A stretch of 64,000 bases of DNA, from the NCBI RefSeq assembly GCF_022631235.3, contig NZ_CP093310.2, positions 1,116,001 through 1,180,000 on the forward strand. Reading direction: 5' to 3'. The notes below the pieces were generated by a model. The model saw only the letters and a list, made by a program, of their open reading frames with translations, searched no databases and was not told the origin of the DNA. The number at the start of each line of letters is the position of its first letter. The first letter of the stretch is position 1. The position numbers and the translations under genes are program-made. This DNA is from Psychrobacter raelei. GTDB taxonomy: Bacteria > Pseudomonadota > Gammaproteobacteria > Pseudomonadales > Moraxellaceae. This document shows, piece after piece, positions 54,554-63,307 of the stretch.

Positions 54554-55993
54554 CTACTCATCATTTTCGAAGCTGGCATCGGCCATATAATGATCCGGCG
54601 TTAGATTAATAAAGCGAGTATATTGACCTTCAAAGGCAAGGCGAACGGTACCAATAGGGCCGTTACGTTGTTTACCGATAATAATCTCTGCCACACCCTT
54701 TAAATCTGAGTTCTCATTATAAACCTCATCGCGATAGATGAAAGTAATTAAATCCGCATCTTGCTCAATGGCGCCTGATTCACGCAAATCAGACATGATA
54801 GGGCGTTTGTTAGGACGGTTCTCTAAGCTTCGGTTCAGCTGTGATAAGGCAATCACTGGGCAGTTTAATTCACGGGCTAAAGCTTTTAAGCTTCGAGAAA
54901 TCTCAGAAATCTCTTCCACACGGTTGCCGCTTAAGCTGGGTACTTTCATCAATTGTAGATAATCAACCACCACCATGCCCATTTTGCCATCATGATTTTT
55001 GGCAATACGGCGACAACGTGACCGCAGCTCAGAGGGCGGAAGGGCGGTACTGTCATCGATGTATAGGTTTTTGTCTTGCAAGTGGGTAATGGCATTCATC
55101 ATGCGTGCCCATTCATCCTCATTCATTTGGGCAGAGCGCAGACTGGTTTGGTTAATCTGACCCCAAGAGGACAGCAAACGCATCACAATAGATTCAGCTG
55201 GCATCTCCATTGAGAACACCACCACGGGTAGGTTTTCGTGGAAAAGCACACCTTCGGCTAAGTTCATCGCAAAGGTAGTCTTACCCATAGAAGGGCGGGC
55301 GGCGACGATAATAAGATCCCCAGGTTGTAGGCCTTGGGTCTTGTTGTTGAGCTCAGTAAAGGGGGTTTTAAGACCAATCATACCGTCTGGATTGTTTTTA
55401 AGCTCATCCATTTGTTCGACGACGTTGACCAGTACTGAGCCGATATCCACCGGACCTCGCTGCTCAGCCCGCTTGTTGTGCTGCTCGTTAATGGCGAAGA
55501 TTTTAGACTCTACTGTGTCAAGAATTTCACTCACCCCGCGCTCACGTGGGTCATAGGCGAGTGCTAGCATCTCATTGCCAGTGGTTATTAATTGGCGTAA
55601 AGTAGACAGCTCACGCACCCGCTGTGCATAGGCAGTTAGGTTAAATAAGGTGCCGGGGCTTTGGGTTAAGATATCTGCCAGATAGCTTTCGCCGCCAGCT
55701 TGCTTGAGCAGTTTTTGGGAGCTTAGCCAGTCATGCACCATGACTGTGTCGTAAGGCTCATTAATTAATGCCAAATGCGAAATGGCGGCAAAAATATGCT
55801 GATGGCGGCCTGCGTAGAAGTCATCTTTTGAGACGATCTCAGAAATCTTATCAAAAGATTCCTCAATGCTCATTAAAGAGGCAATCAACGCTTTTTCGAT
55901 ATCAATATTATGGGGTGGCTGCTGGCTAAGTAGATCAGTTAAGCCAACATCATTGTTCTGTTGTGGGGCGGTTTTCTTTTTGCTATCGGCCAT
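54554..55993 (-). CDS. dnaB: Replicative DNA helicase DnaB
   Basis: Hexameric helicase that unwinds the fork and recruits primase. 479 residues: N-terminal collar domain (about 25-130, PHNIDIEKALIASLMSIEESFDKI), linker, then the RecA-like motor with Walker A ARPSMGKTT, Walker B MVVVDYLQLM and the arginine-finger region SLENRPNKRPIMSDLRESGAIEQDAD. No intein is present. It is a single gene divergent from pdxA, with a terminator after it. Confidence 0.98.
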   Translation of the reverse strand: MADSKKKTAPQQNNDVGLTDLLSQQPPHNIDIEKALIASLMSIEESFDKISEIVSKDDFYAGRHQHIFAAISHLALINEPYDTVMVHDWLSSQKLLKQAGGESYLADILTQSPGTLFNLTAYAQRVRELSTLRQLITTGNEMLALAYDPRERGVSEILDTVESKIFAINEQHNKRAEQRGPVDIGSVLVNVVEQMDELKNNPDGMIGLKTPFTELNNKTQGLQPGDLIIVAARPSMGKTTFAMNLAEGVLFHENLPVVVFSMEMPAESIVMRLLSSWGQINQTSLRSAQMNEDEWARMMNAITHLQDKNLYIDDSTALPPSELRSRCRRIAKNHDGKMGMVVVDYLQLMKVPSLSGNRVEEISEISRSLKALARELNCPVIALSQLNRSLENRPNKRPIMSDLRESGAIEQDADLITFIYRDEVYNENSDLKGVAEIIIGKQRNGPIGTVRLAFEGQYTRFINLTPDHYMADASFENDE

Positions 55994-56455
55994 AATTTTC
56001 GGGTCTTTATCAGGGGGCTACAATATAAATAAGCTTGGCCATGTTAGGCTGGCAAGAAGCTAAGGGACAGTGAGGTTTTACGCAATAAACATTATAATTT
56101 TAATAGAAGATAGAGTGGTATATGGTGGGTATTGCTCTATATTTAAAGGGCTAAGCTAATATATGCTTTTGAGGCAGTAGGCTAGATTAACAAAAGCCTT
56201 GATGACGGCACTGCTGTCTTTGCTGCTGTATATTAGGGCTAGAAGTTTATCACATTGAAGCTTGGTTCAGGCCAGATTTTGTTATCATAAAAGGGTTGCT
56301 ATTTTAAAAAATGAGGCATAATTAACAATTGTTTTAGCCAAAAACTCACTCTAAATTTAATACCGCCACGGCTTAAAACCATCTGGCAGCATTTAACAGC
56401 AAATATAAAAACCATCACTATATTCATCCATGCGATAACCATTAAGGCCACCTTT
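55994..56455. other. Divergent dnaB-pdxA intergenic region
   Basis: 462 AT-rich bases that must contain promoters for both genes. I could not define them, and I see no hairpin, repeat or coding frame of note. Confidence 0.4.
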
Positions 56456-57580
56456 ATGAGCACAACTTATCCGCTGACCAAAACTTCCTCTATCAATGTC
56501 AAACCTAGCAGTGCCTCGTTGGTGGTTACCACAGGCGAGCCAGCGGGGATAGGGATGGACATCCTATTACAATTGGCCATGCAGCAAAAATTAGGCGAGC
56601 TGAGCTATCCGTTAATCGTGTTGGCTGATGAGGCCGCCTTACAGCAGCGCTTTGAGCTTATTTATGGTAGCGGTGTCTCTAAGCTAAGCGGGCCGCTTTG
56701 GCAGCGGATTGAGTCGGTAAATGACTTGCAGCAGATATCAGGGCAGACAAAAGGCAACGCTTTACCGCAGTTTTATTTGCTGCACGTGGGCTGTGCTGAG
56801 CCTGTGGTGGCCGGACAACTTAATGTCAATAACGCCGCCATGGTGGTTCAGCAGTTACAAATTGCGCATCAATGGGCAGCGTCAGGGGCTGCCAGTGCCA
56901 TTGTCACCGGGCCACTGCAAAAATCGGTGCTAATAGATGCCGGTATTACCTTAGAAGATGGCGGTATGTTCACCGGCCATACTGAGTTTTTTATGCAAAA
57001 AAGTGGCTGCCAAAAAGTGGTAATGATGCTGGCCAATAGTGCCATGAAAGTAGCCTTGGTCACCATTCATATGCCCCTAAGACAAGTGGCTGATGCCATA
57101 ACGGCAGACAATGTGCGTCAGACAGTGCGCATTGTTTTGAATGATTTGCGCCAAAAGTTTGGCCTGCCAAATCCTAAGATTTTAGTCTGTGGCCTTAATC
57201 CACATGCAGGAGAAGACGGCCATCTGGGCACTGAGGAGATGGATATTATTAATCCGGTGCTGCGTGAGTTTCAGCAGCAAGGGGCGAATATTTCACTGGC
57301 CATGCCTGCAGATACTTTATTTACCACCCGTCACTTACAAGATTGTGATGCGGTGATTGCCATGTATCATGATCAAGGGTTGCCGGTATTAAAGTCGCAC
57401 GGCTTTGGAGATACGGTGAATTTAACTTTAGGGCTACCTTATATCCGCACCTCGGTGGATCATGGTACTGCACTTGATTTGGCAGGCAATTCGGCCACAA
57501 GTGATGTTCAGCCAAGTAGCAGCAGCTTGTGGCAAGCGCTTATCATGGCTGAGGCAATGGTCCACTCACAGCAGAAGTAA
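56456..57580 (+). CDS. pdxA: 4-hydroxythreonine-4-phosphate dehydrogenase
   Basis: Oxidises 4-phosphohydroxy-L-threonine in pyridoxal phosphate synthesis. [17 protein letters not shown] is the conserved start of the fold. [11 protein letters not shown] and [20 protein letters not shown] carry metal-site residues (His in VTIHMPL and in NPHAGE), and the third His is in [11 protein letters not shown]. The 374 residues include an N-terminal leader of about 20 residues beyond E. coli PdxA (329), plus internal insertions. AAGG lies before the ATG. It forms the pdxA-rsmA-apaH unit typical of gammaproteobacteria, here without surA upstream and without apaG. Confidence 0.96.
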   Translation: MSTTYPLTKTSSINVKPSSASLVVTTGEPAGIGMDILLQLAMQQKLGELSYPLIVLADEAALQQRFELIYGSGVSKLSGPLWQRIESVNDLQQISGQTKGNALPQFYLLHVGCAEPVVAGQLNVNNAAMVVQQLQIAHQWAASGAASAIVTGPLQKSVLIDAGITLEDGGMFTGHTEFFMQKSGCQKVVMMLANSAMKVALVTIHMPLRQVADAITADNVRQTVRIVLNDLRQKFGLPNPKILVCGLNPHAGEDGHLGTEEMDIINPVLREFQQQGANISLAMPADTLFTTRHLQDCDAVIAMYHDQGLPVLKSHGFGDTVNLTLGLPYIRTSVDHGTALDLAGNSATSDVQPSSSSLWQALIMAEAMVHSQQK

Positions 57581-57665
57581 GCTGAGCTTTTTAGCCACAA
57601 GCTCACGCTTTAGCACTGCAAATTATGCTACACTAAATCCTTTTTTAATTGATAAATATCGACTT

Positions 57666-58556
57666 ATGACGCAATCAGACACTACAAAACATCCGTTACA
57701 CAATACCCTGCAGCGGGCAGCCAAGCACCAGCCTCGCAAACGCTTTGGGCAAAACTTCTTGCATGATGCCAGTATTATCAGTGAAATTGTTGACGCTATT
57801 GGGCTTAATCGTGATGATAACTTGGTTGAGATTGGACCAGGGATGGGCGCTTTAACTGAGCCGCTGCTAGAGCAAGTTGATGCGATGACCGTCATTGAGC
57901 TTGATCGTGACTTGGCAGGCAGTTTACGCATCCGTATTGGGGCCAACAGTCATCCAAATTTCACCATCGTGAATGCCAATGCGATGCAATTTGATTACCA
58001 TAGCTTGTATGATGCTGACAGTGAAATTCCAAAAAAACTGCGTGTGGTCGGTAACTTGCCCTACAATATCTCAACGCCCTTGTTGTTCACCTTGCTTGAG
58101 TATGCCGATATTATTGAAGACATGCATTTTATGCTACAAAAAGAGGTGGTGGAGCGCATTACCGCAGAAGTGGGCAGTAAAATATATGGCCGTTTATCGG
58201 TAATCATGCAGTATTTTTGTGACACCCAATATTTATTAACGGTACCCAGAGGCGCCTTTAATCCGCCACCAAAAGTGACCAGTGCTGTGTTCCGTCTGCG
58301 CCCACATCAAGTGAAGCCGGTGCAAGCTGACGATGAAAAACTGTTCGCTTTGGTGGTGCGCGAAACCTTTAATCATCGCCGCAAAACCTTGCGTGCTATT
58401 TTTAAACAGTCCTCACTCATGCCCACGTTGACCGATGAGGATCTGGCGAGCATAGGCATTGATGGCAATGCGCGTCCTGAAACTTTGGATGTGAATGATT
58501 TTGTGGCGCTCAGTAACTTGGTGATTGCTAAGCAAGCAGAGCAAGAGCAGCTGTAG
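57666..58556 (+). CDS. rsmA: 16S rRNA dimethyladenosine transferase RsmA (KsgA)
   Basis: Dimethylates A1518 and A1519 of 16S rRNA, a late ribosome-assembly checkpoint. I place the start at the ATG at 57666 (296 residues), 85 bases after pdxA. The open frame continues upstream across the end of pdxA without homology. [10 protein letters not shown], the SAM loop [13 protein letters not shown], the catalytic NLPYNIST and the C-terminal [18 protein letters not shown] and FNHRRKTL are diagnostic. No strong Shine-Dalgarno is present, suggesting coupling to pdxA or leaderless-like initiation from a nearby promoter. Confidence 0.97.
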   Translation: MTQSDTTKHPLHNTLQRAAKHQPRKRFGQNFLHDASIISEIVDAIGLNRDDNLVEIGPGMGALTEPLLEQVDAMTVIELDRDLAGSLRIRIGANSHPNFTIVNANAMQFDYHSLYDADSEIPKKLRVVGNLPYNISTPLLFTLLEYADIIEDMHFMLQKEVVERITAEVGSKIYGRLSVIMQYFCDTQYLLTVPRGAFNPPPKVTSAVFRLRPHQVKPVQADDEKLFALVVRETFNHRRKTLRAIFKQSSLMPTLTDEDLASIGIDGNARPETLDVNDFVALSNLVIAKQAEQEQL

Positions 58557-58675
58557 GCTGGCTGATAGATGCTTATCGTGTTTTATGTCTAATAAACAAG
58601 CGGTTCACAGAGTGTCTGCTATAAAAACTCACCTGCAATAAGAGTAAATACTATCAATTAATATAGAGTGATGCT

Positions 58676-59512
58676 ATGAAGTACCGAGCCGAGTACGTAA
58701 TCGGAGACCTACAAGGGTGTTATGCCGCTTATCTTGAGTTGTTAGATAAGATAGATTTTGACCCAAAGCAAGACAAGCTGTGGTTTGTCGGCGATTTGGT
58801 GGCACGTGGCGAGGACTCATTGTCAACTTTGCGCCATGTCAAAAATCTGTGTGAGCAGGGCGCTGCTGCCACGGTACTGGGCAATCACGATATCAACTTA
58901 ATTGCGGTTTGGCGTGGTTTTGCGCCTTTAAAAAAGAAGGACAAAACTGAAGATATTATTAATGCACCTGATTGTGACGAGTTGTTAAATTGGCTGCGTC
59001 GCCAGCCGCTGCTGCTTTGTCCAAACGAGCACACAGTGATGGTACACGCCGGTATCCCACCACACTGGAGTATCAAACAGGCCAAACGCTATGCCCGTGA
59101 AGTCGAAACGCAGCTGTCTAGTAGCTTGTTTCAATTAAACCGAGTGTTGCCTAAGCTTTATAGTGGTGAGGCCGATGAGTGGTCAGAGCACCTTAATGGC
59201 TTTACTCGTATTCGCGCCATTACCAACTACTTCACAAGAATGCGTCTGTGCAAAAAAGATGGTGCGCTTGAGTTTAACTTTAAGTCAAGCTTAACCGATG
59301 AGATGCCTGCTGATTTTCGGCCTTGGTTTGAGTGGCAAGTGCCACGTGAGCGTAAGATATTGTTCGGTCACTGGGCAGCGTTAAAGGCCGAGGTGGATTT
59401 GCCTAGTGCCAGAGCTTTAGATGGTGGCTGCGTGTGGGGCAATTGCTTGGTGGCTTATCGCTTAGAAGATGGCAAGATATTTAGTGCCTCTGAGCGCTGC
59501 CCTAAAGACTAG
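58676..59512 (+). CDS. apaH: Diadenosine tetraphosphatase (symmetrical)
   Basis: Hydrolyses Ap4A to two ADP; Ap4A caps on mRNA are also a substrate in E. coli. The calcineurin-like site is IGDLQGCY (Asp11), FVGDLVARG, LGNHDIN and VHAGIPP. The first motif has Gln where E. coli ApaH has His; as I recall, the same Gln occurs in Pseudomonas-type ApaH. The 278-residue length is normal. It follows rsmA by 119 bases; apaG, usually between them, is missing. A bidirectional terminator follows. Confidence 0.95.
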   Translation: MKYRAEYVIGDLQGCYAAYLELLDKIDFDPKQDKLWFVGDLVARGEDSLSTLRHVKNLCEQGAAATVLGNHDINLIAVWRGFAPLKKKDKTEDIINAPDCDELLNWLRRQPLLLCPNEHTVMVHAGIPPHWSIKQAKRYAREVETQLSSSLFQLNRVLPKLYSGEADEWSEHLNGFTRIRAITNYFTRMRLCKKDGALEFNFKSSLTDEMPADFRPWFEWQVPRERKILFGHWAALKAEVDLPSARALDGGCVWGNCLVAYRLEDGKIFSASERCPKD

Positions 59513-59574
59513 GGATTGCAGCACACAAGGGGTAAATGCCAGACCTAAGCTTATCTTTAGTCAATGACAGGCAT

Positions 59575-59617
59575 AAAAAATACGATGTTATCTTAGTTGA
59601 TAATATCGTATTTTTTT
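59575..59617. terminator. Bidirectional terminator between apaH and the SDR gene
   Basis: Stem AAATACGATGTTATC/GATAATATCGTATTT (one mismatch or wobble) with a 6-base loop, flanked by A- and T-runs. Confidence 0.88.
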
Positions 59618-59659
59618 GACCAAAACACAGCTTAGGCCACTTAAGGCGCTGCTGAGTAT

Positions 59660-60394
59660 TTACTGAGCAGTTAAGCCACCATCGACGATGAACTCTGATC
59701 CGGTGGAGTAACTAGAGTCATCGGAGGCTAAGAACAGTACCATGGCGCTGACCTCCTCAGGCTGAGCCACCCGTTTTAGAGGGATGCTTTTTGCGAAATT
59801 CTCTACGGCTGTCTTGGTGTCGCCTTGCATAATCATAGGTGTGGCAATCACTCCAGGATGCACGGAGTTGACTCGGATGCCATACTGTGCCAGCTCTAAA
59901 GCGGCCGCCTTACTCATACCGCGCACGGCAAATTTAGAGTCGGTATAGCCGATAGCACCACCGACCAATCCATTAATAGAGGAAATATTAATAATAGAGC
60001 CGTGCTCACTCTTTTTCATTGAAGGTACCACAGATTTCATACCTAAAAATACCGAGACTTGGTTAATCTCAAGAATACGGCGGTATTCATCTAATGAGGT
60101 GTCTAATAGCGACTTTGCCATAGTAATACCGGCATTATTGACCAAGACATCAACGGGGCCAAAATGCGCCTCTGTGGTGCTCACAACGTGCTGCCAATCC
60201 TCTTCATCGGTCACATCATGCTTAATAAATAGTGCCTTATCACCAAGCTTAGCGGCCAATGCTTGTCCTTTTTCGGCATTAATATCGGTGAGAACCACTT
60301 TTGCGCCCTCTGTCAGACACAGGCGAGCATGGGTCTCGCCCATACCTTGTGCTGCACCAGTAATAATAATAACTTTGTCTTGTAAACGGGCCAT
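59660..60394 (-). CDS. Short-chain dehydrogenase/reductase (SDR)
   Basis: Classical SDR of 244 residues. Cofactor loop TGAAQGMG (12-19); Asp37 in LTDIN at the end of beta-2 favours NAD over NADP. NNAGI, the active-site serine in INISSINGLVGG (138/139) and Tyr150-x3-Lys154 in YTDSK are present. C-terminal SEFIVDGGLTAQ is typical of the group annotated as glucose 1-dehydrogenase, cyclohexanol dehydrogenase or hydroxysteroid dehydrogenase. A very strong GGGAGGG precedes the ATG. The substrate is unknown; the upstream gene gives no hint. Confidence 0.9.
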   Translation of the reverse strand: MARLQDKVIIITGAAQGMGETHARLCLTEGAKVVLTDINAEKGQALAAKLGDKALFIKHDVTDEEDWQHVVSTTEAHFGPVDVLVNNAGITMAKSLLDTSLDEYRRILEINQVSVFLGMKSVVPSMKKSEHGSIINISSINGLVGGAIGYTDSKFAVRGMSKAAALELAQYGIRVNSVHPGVIATPMIMQGDTKTAVENFAKSIPLKRVAQPEEVSAMVLFLASDDSSYSTGSEFIVDGGLTAQ

Positions 60395-60606
60395 CTTGCC
60401 CTCCCTTTTTTATAGTGAATTTATGCTGGGTGTCATCGCTAAAGACACACAGTATCGCATGGTGTCTTATGTGACGGATCATAGAAGATGTTTTACACCC
60501 AATAGGTCAGACTATAGTAGCCCAAGCAGCACAAGGTATTGTTTAGGGTTTGTAGGACATAAATAACCACAGTTAGCGGTGATACTCATGCCCCCAAACT
60601 TGCGAA

Positions 60607-63069
60607 TTACTCAGGCAGTTTGGGAGGGTTTTTGGGTTTAGGTAAGGGCGTTTTGGCATTTTTGGTTTTGTCCTGTTTTTCTGGGGCAGCAGGGTCTATA
60701 TCTTCGGTCTCGCCAATAGGCGTCATAACCTCTGTGACCTCGCCAATAGGCGTCATAACCTCTGTGACCTCGCCTAAGCTTTCTGCGCTCACCAGTTCAA
60801 ACTCAGCATCATCAAGTACCACCACTTTTTTGTCAATTGTGGGCGGCTGATCACCGCTATGATCCAGCTTTTGTTGGAACTCATTTTTTTGAGCGGCTTC
60901 CTCTAAGCGCTTGGCATCGATACTGACGCCCTCAGGCATGATGCGTACACTTGACAGACGACGCACGGCGAAGTGTTTGGGAAACAGCTTGTTTTTTTGA
61001 GTCTTATTGGTATCTTCATGAATCATATAGCCTTGGCTGTCGATTTTGGCATATTTCATCGGCTCAGGACGCGGTAAAAAGAAATCACGGGGCTGGGTAA
61101 ACAGATGGGTATACATCAGCTTACTTAGCGTCTTCCACTCGACCACTTTAACGCCTTTAGAGCGTAAGGCCACAATCATAGCCAGCGAGAAACTGACCAA
61201 TAAGTTGGTAATACCGATTAAAACCACCCCAAGTAGTGAAATGATCACCAGACCAAACCCAAAGTCATCGGCTGGAATATTGAACATTCCGTGTGAGAAG
61301 TTAGCTGATGCAAAGGCAATATGGCGAATATCAAGCGGCATACCAAAGATAAAGCCGACGGTGGCAGTACTGCCTAAAAACACACCAAATAAGAAGTTAC
61401 CCATAATGGCGCCTAAGTTGTTTTCGACAAAAACCCCTAAGCGCTCAACTGAGTGTTTTGGCAAAAACTTAAGCAATAACTTATGACGGCTGATACGCTC
61501 ACCGATATTGTTAAATAAAGCCAAATTGTCATAATAACCAGCGATCAGGCCGGACATAAATAAGAACACCCCAGCGATGGCAGCATGAAAAATAGCCAAG
61601 GAATGAAAAGGGTCTAAATCATGCAATAAGTGTTCTGCCTTATCGCCACCAATCATAGGCTCACCACTGACTTGTAGCCAAACAAAGGAGATAATGAGCG
61701 CCAGTGGCATGGCAATAAGTACGTTACCCATGATGGCGATAAATTGGGTACGTATGATGTCAACCATCAGCTCTGATAGCTTGGCCAATTGATGCGACTT
61801 TTTGCCCGAGCTGTCAGAGATGGTAGAGGCAATAGCGGCTGCGGTCATGGCAGGCTGCTTGGTAGCCACCGTACCGTGAATAATATGAATAAACACGAAG
61901 CCGAGGCCGTAAATCATACTGTTCACAAAAGCTCGGCTCATAGGCGCCAAATCTAGGTCGTAAGACAGGATTTTTATGGTGGCCATAAAGGCAATGATAA
62001 AGCCCCCAACCGCCGCCATCTTAAACATTTTTTTATAACCGGATTTGTCGGTGCTGATGTAGTGCTCACCGACACGACCCGAATTTTCAGTGATTTTGCG
62101 TGACAATAGCTTGGTGTTGTTATTGATTAAATAACCAATGCTGTAGCGGCGTTTGACACTGACGATAATGGCTTGTGCCAGCTCAATGATGGCGCGGTCA
62201 CGATTTTTGTGATTATCAGCGAGCAGCTCACTTAAGATGCGCATTCTTTTTAGGCTTTGCTCAAGGCGCAGCAGCATATTGGTCAAGCGAATTGAGATAC
62301 CCGTCTTATAAATACGCTTACGTACCGTACTCACGATATTATCGCACTGCTCAAGCATCACCAATAGTGGGGCAGGGTCAATTTGCTGCCGCGGTGTCAC
62401 ATCTTTGTAGTTGTCTAATTGATGCGCTTCTCGATACTCATTGGCAAACAATACCGCCTCTTGGTTTTGTGCCACAAAGGCAGCAGAATAGTCGAGCATC
62501 TGCGGATAGGCCTTCATTAAATCAGGGTGCAGGCCTATGCCACTCACACGGTAAGATAAAATGACCATGGCATTTAAGATATTGTTTTTTGCGGTGGCAA
62601 CTAAGTCAGAGTGTGCGTCATCGACCATCACCAAGTCGACCAGCTCATCCCATAGCCGGCTGTCGATGCTGGCAAGCCAACGCTCATCGTGTTTGCCATC
62701 GAATAAATAAGCCACAAGCTCAACAATAGAATCATCTTCTGGAAGCAGGGGCACAAAGCGGTGGCCAATTAAGCGCATAAGGCTATTGGAGAAGGTTTGA
62801 TCTGATAAGATACCGGTATCGGTAAATAGCGACATGCGGTGGTATTTATTTAGTAAGGTCAACACGAATATGGCCAGGCCGTTGGCGTATTCTGGATGCT
62901 TACGTAGCAGCTCATTCAGCGCTCGAATCTGCTCATTAATACAGGCTGGGTTGTCTTTATATTCGGTCTCTGATACTCGCAAAGTATCAATTAATCTTTT
63001 GAGCACATAAGGCTCAGGGGTGTCGCTTAGTGCATTTATTTTATGCAAAATATCTTTTAATTCTGCCAC
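60607..63069 (-). CDS. Polytopic membrane protein of the 'site-specific recombinase' (SpecificRecomb/Gcr) family
   Basis: 820-residue protein starting at GTG with AAGGG about 8 bases upstream. The N-terminal 330 residues are helical and soluble (MAELKDILHKINALSDTP ...). A central part of about seven hydrophobic segments follows (about 345-365, 380-400, 440-465, 485-515, 545-570, 580-600 and 610-645), and then a charged C-terminal tail rich in Lys, Pro and Glu. The pattern fits the family named after gonococcal Gcr and annotated as site-specific recombinase. I see no tyrosine- or serine-recombinase catalytic residues, and membrane segments do not suit a DNA recombinase. The tail holds a duplicated 10-residue unit EVMTPIGEVT. 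Real function is unknown. Confidence 0.75.
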   Translation of the reverse strand: MAELKDILHKINALSDTPEPYVLKRLIDTLRVSETEYKDNPACINEQIRALNELLRKHPEYANGLAIFVLTLLNKYHRMSLFTDTGILSDQTFSNSLMRLIGHRFVPLLPEDDSIVELVAYLFDGKHDERWLASIDSRLWDELVDLVMVDDAHSDLVATAKNNILNAMVILSYRVSGIGLHPDLMKAYPQMLDYSAAFVAQNQEAVLFANEYREAHQLDNYKDVTPRQQIDPAPLLVMLEQCDNIVSTVRKRIYKTGISIRLTNMLLRLEQSLKRMRILSELLADNHKNRDRAIIELAQAIIVSVKRRYSIGYLINNNTKLLSRKITENSGRVGEHYISTDKSGYKKMFKMAAVGGFIIAFMATIKILSYDLDLAPMSRAFVNSMIYGLGFVFIHIIHGTVATKQPAMTAAAIASTISDSSGKKSHQLAKLSELMVDIIRTQFIAIMGNVLIAMPLALIISFVWLQVSGEPMIGGDKAEHLLHDLDPFHSLAIFHAAIAGVFLFMSGLIAGYYDNLALFNNIGERISRHKLLLKFLPKHSVERLGVFVENNLGAIMGNFLFGVFLGSTATVGFIFGMPLDIRHIAFASANFSHGMFNIPADDFGFGLVIISLLGVVLIGITNLLVSFSLAMIVALRSKGVKVVEWKTLSKLMYTHLFTQPRDFFLPRPEPMKYAKIDSQGYMIHEDTNKTQKNKLFPKHFAVRRLSSVRIMPEGVSIDAKRLEEAAQKNEFQQKLDHSGDQPPTIDKKVVVLDDAEFELVSAESLGEVTEVMTPIGEVTEVMTPIGETEDIDPAAPEKQDKTKNAKTPLPKPKNPPKLPE
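60709..60774. repeat. 30-bp in-frame tandem repeat in the C-terminal tail
   Basis: Two exact 30-base copies (60711-60740 and 60741-60770) plus a few bases of a third encode a repeated ten-residue unit (GEVTEVMTPI). Exactness points to recent duplication. Confidence 0.93.
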
Positions 63070-63218
63070 TTAGTTACCCTTATTCGATCAGATAGTGTGA
63101 AGGTATCTTAAAGTCCTAAAAATTACAATAACTTTAATGACATATAGCCCGTCGCAACCCGCTAAATCAACAAAATTATTGCAACTTTTTATTACCAAAA
63201 AAACCGCAACACACTACG

Positions 63219-63247
63219 ACAAAAAAGACAGCTACGAGAGCTGTCTT
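63219..63247 (-). terminator. Intrinsic terminator of the acyl-CoA dehydrogenase gene
   Basis: A 9-bp perfect stem AAGACAGCT/AGCTGTCTT (63225-63233 and 63239-63247) with loop ACGAG, followed on the minus strand by a T-run. Confidence 0.85.
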
Positions 63248-63307
63248 CTTGCTAATTTGAGGGTTAATTATAGCTTATTTTAAGAAAATTAAAGCTGTAT
63301 TAAATAA

